Shown piece by piece: positions 10,906 to 18,185 of a stretch of 64,000 bases of DNA. Under the pieces are notes generated by a model that saw nothing but the letters and a program-made list of their open reading frames with translations, searched no databases and was not told where the DNA came from. Location of the stretch: NCBI RefSeq assembly GCF_028693505.1, contig NZ_JAQUVF010000013.1, positions 1 to 64,000 of the forward strand, given 5' to 3'. Position 1 is the first letter of the stretch. Each line of letters begins with the position of its first letter. The translations under genes were made by a program, and so were the position numbers. Source of the DNA: Oscillibacter sp. GTDB taxonomy: Bacteria > Bacillota > Clostridia > Oscillospirales > Oscillospiraceae.

Positions 10906-11244
10906 GTGTCTGATTGTCTGTTTTGCAAAATTGCCGCAGGGGAGATCCCCAGCAACAAGGTCTATGAGGACGCACTCTGTTACGCCTTTTACGACATTGC
11001 CCCGCAGGCTCCCACGCATTTTCTGGTGATCCCCAAGGTGCATATCGGCTCCGTGTCCGAGATCGACGGGACCAACAGCGGCGTGGTGGCCCACATCTTT
11101 GAGGTGATTGCAAAGCTCGCCGGGGACTTGGGCCTTACGAGCTACCGCGTGGTGTCCAACATCGGGGAGCAGGCGGGACAAAGCGTCCTCCACCTGCACT
11201 TCCACGTCCTGTCCGGACGGGACATGACTTGGCCGCCGGGCTGA
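10906..11244 (+). CDS. HIT family nucleotide hydrolase
   Basis: A 112-residue histidine-triad protein of the HinT branch, which hydrolyses nucleoside phosphoramidates and adenylates such as lysyl-AMP. It has the N-terminal DCLFCKIAAGEIPS signature and the active-site triad HLHFHVL near residue 97. The GTG at 10906 is chosen because GGGAGG lies 7 bases upstream and the protein then starts just before CLFCKI, as in relatives. It follows alaS by 36 bases and is likely cotranscribed, a pairing that makes sense for an enzyme acting on aminoacyl-adenylates. Confidence 0.9.
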   Translation: MSDCLFCKIAAGEIPSNKVYEDALCYAFYDIAPQAPTHFLVIPKVHIGSVSEIDGTNSGVVAHIFEVIAKLAGDLGLTSYRVVSNIGEQAGQSVLHLHFHVLSGRDMTWPPG

Positions 11245-11253
11245 TAGAAAACG

Positions 11254-11327
11254 CTCCCGTATGCAAGCGGGAGAAAACGGCGCGGTCCCGCCCCACAGGG
11301 GTTTTTCCCCCGCGGGGCGGGACCGCT
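11254..11327 (+). terminator. Two consecutive hairpins after the HIT gene
   Basis: A 6-bp stem (CTCCCG, 11254-11259, with 11268-11273) is followed by a strong 13-bp GC stem (GCGGTCCCGCCCC, 11282-11294, with 11314-11326) and a short T-stretch. Together they likely end the alaS transcript. Confidence 0.65.
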
Positions 11328-11406
11328 TTACCAATCAATGAACCGTTTGGTTCGTTTTCTGCACAAAGAAGCAATCAAATGATAATCTCTATATGAGGTG
11401 ACTTGA

Positions 11407-11625
11407 TTGTATTTTCGCAAAATTTATGACTTGCGGAAGGACCGCAATAAAACCCAGCAGGACGTTGCCACTTTTTTAAATATGCACCGTGGTGTCTATT
11501 GCCGCTATGAGAGCGGGGAACGGGAAATGCCGGTATGGGTGGTGAATCAGCTGGCGGACTATTACCATGTCAGCACCGATTACCTGCTGGGCCGCACGGA
11601 CGATCCCACGCCGCCCAAGAGATAA
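11407..11625 (+). CDS. Mini XRE/HTH protein, copy 1
   Basis: A 72-residue protein that is almost only a Cro/XRE helix-turn-helix (DRNKTQQDVATFLNMHRGVY) followed by LADYYHVSTDYLLGRTDDPTPPKR. TTG 11407 is the start, with GAGGTG 7 bases upstream. A paralogue lies 347 bp downstream and is nearly identical at the DNA level over the last 69 bp. A dyad GAACC-N4-GGTTC (11340-11353) upstream could be its operator. Such minimal proteins usually act as autorepressors; the targets here are unknown. Confidence 0.75.
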   Translation: MYFRKIYDLRKDRNKTQQDVATFLNMHRGVYCRYESGEREMPVWVVNQLADYYHVSTDYLLGRTDDPTPPKR

Positions 11626-11753
11626 CCCCTTAGGCAGTTTTTCGGGTGGCTTCGCGTAAGCCACCACTTTATCTTTCTATAAATTGGCCCCAAATGGGCA
11701 CAATATCATCCAAAGAATGTCTCCGTTTGGTAACATTTTTTGGGGTGATATGA

Positions 11754-11975
11754 ATGGAAATCAAACGCGTGAGAGATTTGCGGGAGGACCGGGATAAAAC
11801 ACAGCAGGCGGTTGCCGCATTTTTGAACATGCACCGCAGTGTCTATCGCCGCTACGAGAGCGGGGAACGGGAAACACCGGCATGGGTCGTTAATAAGCTG
11901 GCGGACTATTACCATGTCAGCACCGATTATCTACTGGGCCGCACGGACGATCCCACGCCGCCCAAGGGCAGATGA
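11754..11975 (+). CDS. Mini XRE/HTH protein, copy 2
   Basis: A 73-residue paralogue of the gene at 11407. Helix-turn-helix residues differ at several positions (DRDKTQQAVAAFLNMHRSVY), while the C-terminal HVSTDYLLGRTDDPTPPKGR is conserved. The start is ATG 11754 with GGGGTGAT upstream. Its stop overlaps the comEC start (ATGA), so the two are translationally coupled and this regulator may control, or be dosed with, the DNA-uptake channel. A shared CCGTTTGG motif lies upstream of both copies (11343-11350 and 11723-11730). Confidence 0.75.
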   Translation: MEIKRVRDLREDRDKTQQAVAAFLNMHRSVYRRYESGERETPAWVVNKLADYYHVSTDYLLGRTDDPTPPKGR

Positions 11976-14203
11976 GGGTTCTGGCGGTTTTCTGCGGCGC
12001 GTTCGCGCTGGGGATTTTCCTCTCCCAATATCTGCTTTCCGGGGCGTGGTTGCTGCCCTGCGCCTTCGCGTGCTTGGCGCTTGCCGCACTGGCGCTGGCC
12101 CTGCCGCCGTGGTGGCGGCGCAGATGCGTGCTCATCGGCGCGGCGCTGGCTTTGGCGCTGGGATACGACTGGCTGTACCTGCGAACTGCTTGGCGGCCCA
12201 TGGAGGCGCTCTCGGAGAGCGAAGCGGTGGTCTCCATGACGCTCCTCGACTATCCGCTCCCCACCGGCTATGGAGCGAAAGCAACTGTAAAGCTGGATGA
12301 CTTGCCGGGGAAAGCGGTTTATTACGGCGATGAAACGCTGCTTTCCTGCGTGCCGGGACAGCGGCTTATCGGCCCCGTCCGCTTTCAAAGCGCGGGCCGC
12401 ATCCGGGACGACGACGTCACCGCGTTTACCTCCAAGGGCGTTTTCCTGCTGGCCTACCAGCGAGGAGAACTCACCGTGGGACAGGGGGATGCGGGAGGGC
12501 TTCGATGGTGGCCCGCCCGGGTGGGCCATGCCATGAAGGCGGAGATTGCCGCGCTTTTTGAGGGCGACACCGCCGGATTTCTCACCGCCATTTTGACGGG
12601 GGACAAGTCGGGCCTTTCTGAGTCCGCCGCGGCGGACCTCTCCGAGGCGGGACTTTACCACATTCTGGCGGTATCGGGAATGCACTGCGGCTTTTTGCTG
12701 ACTATGGTGTACCTGCTGACTGGAAAACAGCGCCGCCGTCTTACGGCCCTTTGCGTCATTCCGCTGCTCTGCTTTTATGCGCTGCTCACCGGCGGCGCTC
12801 CGTCGGTTTTGCGCTCGTGCGTCATGCTGTCGCTGCTGGTGGCGGCGCCCCTGTTCCGCCGGGACAGCGACGGCCCAACGGCGCTTTGCCTTGCGCTCTT
12901 TCTCATCCTGCTGGCGAATCCCTTCGCCGCCGCGTCCATCAGCTTGCAGCTGTCCTTTGCCGCCATGTCCGGCATCCTGTTTCTGACGCCGCGGCTGTAC
13001 AAGCTGCTGAGGGGCACAAAAAAGCATGGCAAGGTATTCACCTTTATAGCGACTGGATTTTCAGCAACCATGGGCGCTCTGGTGTTCACGGTTCCTCTTT
13101 CCGCCCTGTATTTCGGAACGCTGGTGCTGATCTCGCCTTTGAGAAACCTCCTTTGCCTCTGGGCCGCCGGGATCGTGTTTCTTGGCGGATTGGCGGCGGT
13201 GGTTCTGGGCTTTTGCGCTCCGCCGCTGGGCGCGGCTGTGGGCGTGGTGCCGGGGCTTCTGGCCCGGTATATTTTGCTGGCTGCCCATGGGTTGGCCCGC
13301 GTCCCGTACCACGCGGTCTATTTGAAAAATTCGTATCTTGTCTACTGGCTGGTATTTGCCTACGCGCTGTTTGCGGCGGTGTACCTGCTGCGCGCCGGGG
13401 GACGGCGCTCTTACGCGCTGGCGGCGGTGCTGGCGTCGGCCACGCTGGCGCTGACCGTTTTTCTGGGCGCTGCCCGATATGGGAGCGCTCTGGACGCGGT
13501 GGTGCTGGACGTGGGGCAGGGGGAGAGCGTGGTTCTTGCGTCCCACGGCGCCTATGCGCTGGTGGACTGCGGCAGCGCCAACGGCTGGTATGCTCCGGGG
13601 GAGGACGCCGCCCATCAGCTGCGCACCATGGGGTGCGGCCGTCTGGACTATTTGATCCTCACCCATTACGATTTCGACCATATCTCCGGCGTCACCGCGC
13701 TGCTGGCACGGCTGGAGGTGGCGAAGCTGCTGGTACCAAGGGATGGGGAGAACGAGGCGCTTTGCGCCGCCGCCCGCGATTGCGGCGTGGAGGTGGCGTA
13801 CATCACGGAGAAAGCGACCCTCCCGCTGGGGGACGCCCACTTGACGGTTTATCCGCCCCTTGGAAAGCGGGATGACAACGAGCGGGGCCTTTCCGTGCTG
13901 GCCTCCGCCGGGGAGCGGGACGTGCTCATCACCGGCGATATGGACGCCGCCACGGAGCAAGCGCTGCTTTCCACATACTCCCTGGCGGACATCGAGGCGC
14001 TGGTGGCGGGGCATCACGGCTCGAAAAATTCCACTTCTGCGGCGCTTCTGGACGCCCTGACGCCGGAGACGGTGGCAATCAGCGTAGGCGCTGCCAACCG
14101 CTACGGACATCCCGCGCAGGAGACACTGCGCCGGCTGGCGGAGCAAGGCTGCGCCGTCTATCGCACAGACCTGCAGGGTGACATCCATTTATCAATGAAT
14201 TGA
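11972..14203 (+). CDS. comEC: ComEC/Rec2 DNA uptake channel
   Basis: A 743-residue polytopic membrane protein. An N-terminal pair of helices with a small extracellular OB-like domain is followed by the Competence domain, which contains LYHILAVSGMHCGFLL (about residues 228-243) and many membrane helices. The C-terminal part is a metallo-beta-lactamase-like domain with VLDVGQGESVVL, LTHYDFDHISG and GHHGSKNS. In competent bacteria it conducts single-stranded DNA into the cell. No other competence genes are in the window, so active transformation is not shown. It is coupled to the HTH gene upstream and followed 10 bases later by holA, the usual Firmicutes order. Confidence 0.92.
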   Translation: MRVLAVFCGAFALGIFLSQYLLSGAWLLPCAFACLALAALALALPPWWRRRCVLIGAALALALGYDWLYLRTAWRPMEALSESEAVVSMTLLDYPLPTGYGAKATVKLDDLPGKAVYYGDETLLSCVPGQRLIGPVRFQSAGRIRDDDVTAFTSKGVFLLAYQRGELTVGQGDAGGLRWWPARVGHAMKAEIAALFEGDTAGFLTAILTGDKSGLSESAAADLSEAGLYHILAVSGMHCGFLLTMVYLLTGKQRRRLTALCVIPLLCFYALLTGGAPSVLRSCVMLSLLVAAPLFRRDSDGPTALCLALFLILLANPFAAASISLQLSFAAMSGILFLTPRLYKLLRGTKKHGKVFTFIATGFSATMGALVFTVPLSALYFGTLVLISPLRNLLCLWAAGIVFLGGLAAVVLGFCAPPLGAAVGVVPGLLARYILLAAHGLARVPYHAVYLKNSYLVYWLVFAYALFAAVYLLRAGGRRSYALAAVLASATLALTVFLGAARYGSALDAVVLDVGQGESVVLASHGAYALVDCGSANGWYAPGEDAAHQLRTMGCGRLDYLILTHYDFDHISGVTALLARLEVAKLLVPRDGENEALCAAARDCGVEVAYITEKATLPLGDAHLTVYPPLGKRDDNERGLSVLASAGERDVLITGDMDAATEQALLSTYSLADIEALVAGHHGSKNSTSAALLDALTPETVAISVGAANRYGHPAQETLRRLAEQGCAVYRTDLQGDIHLSMN

Positions 14204-14213
14204 GGAGACGACC

Positions 14214-15269
14214 ATGGCATACGCAAAGAAAGCGCCCAAGAGCAACGAGGCATTTCAAAAGCTGAAGGCGGACCTCTCCGCCGGGACGCCGGGATGCGCC
14301 TACCTTTTTTACGGAGAGGAGAGCTATCTGCGGGAATATTATCTGGGGGAGCTGCGCAAAGGACTGGTGCCCGCCGGATTTGAAGAGTTCAACTACCACC
14401 ATATGGAGGGGAAGGACCTGACGGTCCAGAGCCTTTCCGAGATGGCGGAGGCGATGCCCATGATGGCGGAGCGGACGCTGATTGTGGTGACGGACTTTGA
14501 CCTTTTCAAGCTGGGGGAGGAGCAGCGGGAAAAGCTGATTGCCCTACTGGACGATATTCCGCCCTACTGCTGTCTGGTATTCGTGTATGATACCGTGGAG
14601 TATAAGCCCAACAAGACCATGAAGCGGCTTTGGAAGGCGCTTTCCGACCATGTGGAGGCAGTGGAGTTCCGGGCGGCGGAGAGCAGCGACCTCGTCGCGT
14701 GGATTACCCGGCGGTTCCGGGCGCTGGACAAGGAGATCGACCGCCAGACGGCGGAGTATCTGATTTTCACCTGCGGCGGTCTGATGACGGGGCTGGTGCC
14801 GGAAATTTCCAAAATTGCCGCCTTTGCCAAGGGAAAGACCGTCACGCAAAAGGAGATCGACGCCGTGGCGGACCCGGTGCTTTCGGCAGAGGTGTTCAAG
14901 CTCTCCGACGCGGTGGCGCAGGGCAGCTACGATCTCGCCGCGTCCATTCTGGGAGACCTTTTGAAAATGCAGACGGAGCCGATCATGATTCTGGCCGCGC
15001 TGGGCAGTCAGCTCCGCCGCATTTACACCGCCCGCCTGGCCATCGACAGCGGACGGGATAAATACTGGCTGATGGAGCTGTGGGACATGAAGTCCGACTA
15101 TCCGGCAAAGCTGCTGCTCACAGCGGCCAAGCGCACCACCGTGGGCTGGTGCGCGGACGCGGTGGTGATGTGTCAGGTGCTGGACCGCAGAATGAAGAGC
15201 GAAAAGGGCATCGACGCGGTGGGCGAGCTGAAGCTGCTTTTGGTGCGTCTGGGAGCGCGGAGAAAATGA
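14214..15269 (+). CDS. holA: DNA polymerase III subunit delta
   Basis: Clamp-loader delta subunit, which opens the beta clamp during replication. The 351 residues have the family layout: an N-terminal region with YLFYGEESYLREYYL (about residues 24-38), a central RFRALDKEID segment, and a helical C-terminal collar with [20 protein letters not shown] precedes ATG 14214. The stop overlaps the next start as ATGA. Confidence 0.93.
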   Translation: MAYAKKAPKSNEAFQKLKADLSAGTPGCAYLFYGEESYLREYYLGELRKGLVPAGFEEFNYHHMEGKDLTVQSLSEMAEAMPMMAERTLIVVTDFDLFKLGEEQREKLIALLDDIPPYCCLVFVYDTVEYKPNKTMKRLWKALSDHVEAVEFRAAESSDLVAWITRRFRALDKEIDRQTAEYLIFTCGGLMTGLVPEISKIAAFAKGKTVTQKEIDAVADPVLSAEVFKLSDAVAQGSYDLAASILGDLLKMQTEPIMILAALGSQLRRIYTARLAIDSGRDKYWLMELWDMKSDYPAKLLLTAAKRTTVGWCADAVVMCQVLDRRMKSEKGIDAVGELKLLLVRLGARRK

Positions 15270-15868
15270 GGAAGATCAAGGAAGTCATTGTGGTGGAAGG
15301 CCGCTACGATAAAAATACCATTGCCCAGGCGGTGGAGGCCTCTGTTGTGACGCTGGGTGGCTTTTCCGTATTCAATGACAGGGAAAAACTGGCCTTTCTC
15401 CGCCGTCTTGCGCAAAAGCAGGGCCTCATCGTCCTGACGGACAGCGACGGCGCCGGCTTTGTCATCCGCAATTACCTCAAGGGCGCACTGCCCAAGGAGT
15501 GCGTGAAGCAGGCCTATATCCCCGATATTTTCGGCAAGGAGCGCCGAAAGCGCGCCCCCGGCAAGGAAGGCAAGCTGGGCGTGGAGGGGATGCGTCCGGA
15601 GGTGCTGGTGGAGGCGCTGCGCCGCGCGGGCGCTACGTTTTTGGACGAGAGCGGGGAAGTGGCTGCCGAAAAAGAGCCCATTACGAAGGCGGATCTTTTC
15701 GAGCTGGGCCTCACCGGCAGGCCGGACAGCGCCGGGCGGCGGCAGGCACTGCTGGAGCATCTGGAGCTGCCCCGGCATTTGACAACCAACGGCCTTTTGG
15801 AGGCGCTGAACCTGCTGTATGGGCGGGCGGATTTTCTGAATTTTGCGGGAAATTGGTCGAATTTGTAG
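15266..15868 (+). CDS. rnmV: Ribonuclease M5 homologue (TOPRIM protein)
   Basis: A 200-residue protein with an N-terminal TOPRIM domain: the catalytic glutamate in VVEGRYDKNTI (residues 9-19) and the acidic pair in LTDSDGAGFVIR. A DUF4093-like C-terminal domain follows. RNase M5 matures 5S rRNA precursors in Gram-positive bacteria. The start ATG 15266 overlaps the holA stop. In Bacillus the gene sits beside ksgA, so the holA neighbourhood is a different arrangement. Family assignment is good; activity on 5S rRNA is inferred. Confidence 0.82.
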   Translation: MRKIKEVIVVEGRYDKNTIAQAVEASVVTLGGFSVFNDREKLAFLRRLAQKQGLIVLTDSDGAGFVIRNYLKGALPKECVKQAYIPDIFGKERRKRAPGKEGKLGVEGMRPEVLVEALRRAGATFLDESGEVAAEKEPITKADLFELGLTGRPDSAGRRQALLEHLELPRHLTTNGLLEALNLLYGRADFLNFAGNWSNL

Positions 15869-15913
15869 AAATAAATAAATATTTCAGGAAATAAAAAAAT
15901 TATTTATGGAAAA

Positions 15914-16252
15914 TTGCGCAAATTCGACAGGATTCGACAAATTATTTTTGTGTCCGGTGCTATTCTGCAATGGAAAGATGTTTGCAGTTGGGAGGCGGAC
16001 ACTCTGGAAAAACGGTTATTTTGTACCGCGGAGTGCGAAGGGTTGTCGATTCAGTATTACCTTTTGGTGCAGGAGTCTACCGGGGGAATGGAGACTTATG
16101 GCGTATCAGTGGAGTGTGGGGAGGAGCAGGATCTGCTTCCGGATCTCACAATCTCCAAGTGGCGTGTGAGCGCGCTTCTGGAGATGCTTGCCCGTGGAAG
16201 CGTGACACCGGTGACACTCCGGGACATCGTGGAGGACTGGCTTCTCGCATGA
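15914..16252 (+). CDS. DUF6514-like hypothetical protein
   Basis: About 112 residues if TTG 15914 is used; GTG 15950 would give 100. Neither has a good ribosome binding site, so the start is unsure. The C-terminus, VTPVTLRDIVEDWLL, matches the pattern of a Clostridial family I recall as DUF6514 (an L-D-V-V-E-D motif after a short beta-rich region containing YGVSVE). No catalytic motif is visible. The region upstream is AT-rich, and the gene stands between rnmV and the glnS promoter. Function unknown. Confidence 0.55.
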   Translation: MRKFDRIRQIIFVSGAILQWKDVCSWEADTLEKRLFCTAECEGLSIQYYLLVQESTGGMETYGVSVECGEEQDLLPDLTISKWRVSALLEMLARGSVTPVTLRDIVEDWLLA

Positions 16253-16283
16253 AGCGTAAAAGCCGGGAAAGCCGTGATTTTCC

Positions 16284-16312
16284 TTGCAATTTCCACTGGG
16301 ATTCGGTATAAT
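16284..16312 (+). promoter_or_regulatory. Promoter for glnS
   Basis: TTGCAA (16284-16289) and TATAAT (16307-16312) with a 17-base spacer, 44 bases before the glnS start. No T-box is visible in the short leader. Confidence 0.75.
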
Positions 16313-16355
16313 ACAATCCTATGTTGAAAAACTTGCACAGGAAGGATTGACGGCT

Positions 16356-18053
16356 ATGGCTGACGAAATCAAGATCACGCAGGAGGAGACCTCCGAGAGC
16401 CGGAATTTTATTCACTCCTTTATTGAAGAGGATATTGGCCCCGGCGGGCAGTACGAGGGAAAGCGCGTGCATACTCGTTTTCCTCCCGAACCCAACGGCT
16501 ATCTGCACATCGGCCATTGCAAGGCGCTGACCATTGATTTTGGCACCGCCGAGAAATACGGCGGCGTCTGCAACCTGCGGATGGACGATACCAACCCCGC
16601 CAAAGAGGACGAGGAATTCGTAGAGGCCATCAAGGAGGACATCCACTGGCTGGGTTTTGACTGGGGCGACCGCTTTTTCTATGGGTCCGACTATTTTGAG
16701 GAGGACTACCGTCAGGCGGTGGGCCTGATCCAAAAGGGCCTTGCCTATGTGTGTGAGCTGAGTCCGGAGGAGTTCCGTTCCCACCGGGGTGAGATTGGCG
16801 TGCCCGCCACCTCGCCCTATCGGGACCGGCCTGTGGAGGAGAGCCTGGACCTCTTTGCCCGGATGCGGGCGGGGGAGTTCCCCAACGGCGCTATGACGCT
16901 GCGGGCCAAGATTGATCTTAGCAGCGGCAACTTCAATATGCGGGACCCGGTGATTTACCGCATCAATCATATGCACCACCACCGTCAGGGGGACAAGTGG
17001 TGCATCTATCCCATGTACGACTTTGCCCATCCCATTCAGGACGCGCTGGAGGGCATTACCCACAGCCTTTGCTCGCTGGAATTTGAGGCGCACCGCCCGC
17101 TGTACAACTGGGTGGTAGAGCATTGCGAATTGCCCGCCAAGCCCCGCCAGATCGAGTTTGCCCGCCTTGGCATCGACCACACGGTCATGAGCAAGCGCAA
17201 GCTCCGCGCGCTGGTGGAGGGCGGAAAGGTTTCCGGCTGGGATGATCCCCGGATGCCCACCCTCTGCGGTCTGCGCCGCCGGGGCTACACGCCGCGGTCC
17301 ATCCGCAATTTCTGCGACCGCATCGGCGTTGCCAAGTCCGCCAACGTGGTGGAGTATGGCTTTTTGGAGCATTGCCTGCGGGAGGACCTGAATGAGACCG
17401 CGCCCCGGGTGATGGCCGTTCTGCGGCCCATCAAGCTCACCATTACCAACTATCCTCTGGAGAAGCACGAGACGGTCACGGTGGAAAATAATCCGCTGGA
17501 CGACGCCTCCGGCACCCGGGAGGTGGCCTTTTCCAGAAGCCTCTATATCGAGGCTGATGATTTTCTGGAAACCCCCGTGCCCAAGTATAAGCGGCTGTTC
17601 CCCGGTGGCCCCGAGTGCCGCCTCAAGGGCGCGTATCTCATCACCTGCACCGGCTGCGTGAAGGATGCCGAGGGCAACGTCACCGAGGTGCTGGCGGAGT
17701 ACGATCCGGATAGCCGCGGCGGCGAGAGCGCCGACGGGCGGAAGGTGAAGGGCGCAACCATCCACTGGGTGGACGCCGAGGCTGCCGTGGACGCTGAGGT
17801 GCGCCTGTACGACAATCTCTTTACCGACGCTGACCCCGACGGGGCGGACAAGGATTTTATGGACTGCCTGAATCCCGACTCGCTGGAGATCCTCAATGGC
17901 TGCAAGGTGGAAGCGAGCTTGCAGACCGCCGCCGTACCCGCCGGCTTCCAGTTTATGCGCCTTGGCTATTTCTGCCTGGACAGCAAGGATTCCGCGCCGG
18001 GCCATTTGGTGTTTAACCGCAGCGTCAGCTTGAAGGACAGCTTTAAAAAGTAA
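16356..18053 (+). CDS. glnS: Glutaminyl-tRNA synthetase
   Basis: Class I synthetase that charges tRNA-Gln. HIGH is at residues 51-54 (YLHIGHCKA) and the KMSKS-equivalent VMSKR at 277-281. The catalytic core is followed by the two C-terminal beta-barrel domains. The 565 residues are typical. ATG 16356 is preceded by AGGAAGG; the open frame extends upstream into the promoter and is not coding there. Many Firmicutes instead use Glu-tRNA amidation by GatCAB. A GlnRS is common in Clostridia and was probably acquired by transfer long ago. Confidence 0.95.
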   Translation: MADEIKITQEETSESRNFIHSFIEEDIGPGGQYEGKRVHTRFPPEPNGYLHIGHCKALTIDFGTAEKYGGVCNLRMDDTNPAKEDEEFVEAIKEDIHWLGFDWGDRFFYGSDYFEEDYRQAVGLIQKGLAYVCELSPEEFRSHRGEIGVPATSPYRDRPVEESLDLFARMRAGEFPNGAMTLRAKIDLSSGNFNMRDPVIYRINHMHHHRQGDKWCIYPMYDFAHPIQDALEGITHSLCSLEFEAHRPLYNWVVEHCELPAKPRQIEFARLGIDHTVMSKRKLRALVEGGKVSGWDDPRMPTLCGLRRRGYTPRSIRNFCDRIGVAKSANVVEYGFLEHCLREDLNETAPRVMAVLRPIKLTITNYPLEKHETVTVENNPLDDASGTREVAFSRSLYIEADDFLETPVPKYKRLFPGGPECRLKGAYLITCTGCVKDAEGNVTEVLAEYDPDSRGGESADGRKVKGATIHWVDAEAAVDAEVRLYDNLFTDADPDGADKDFMDCLNPDSLEILNGCKVEASLQTAAVPAGFQFMRLGYFCLDSKDSAPGHLVFNRSVSLKDSFKK

Positions 18054-18058
18054 AGGAA

Positions 18059-18090
18059 AAGGGCGCTCCTGTGCGGAGCGTCCTTTTTTT
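18059..18090 (+). terminator. Terminator of glnS
   Basis: A stem of GGGCGCTCC with GGAGCGTCC, a 5-base loop, then seven T residues (18084-18090). It closes the glnS transcript. Confidence 0.85.
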
Positions 18091-18124
18091 GCCATGCGCC
18101 GCAGGGCGCTGAGAAAACCGACGG

Positions 18125-18153
18125 TTGACCTGCGGCGGATTTTAGCCTAAAAT
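18125..18153 (+). promoter_or_regulatory. Promoter for the UvrD/PcrA helicase gene
   Basis: TTGACC (18125-18130) and TAAAAT (18148-18153) with a 17-base spacer, 32 bases upstream of the start codon. Confidence 0.6.
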
Positions 18154-18185
18154 AGATGTCGAGATTATAGAAAACTGGTGAACAT

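Noticed and set aside
11407-11975. A toxin-antitoxin pair made of the two small HTH genes
   Set aside because: Both proteins are paralogous DNA-binding proteins; neither resembles a toxin, and the second is coupled to comEC.
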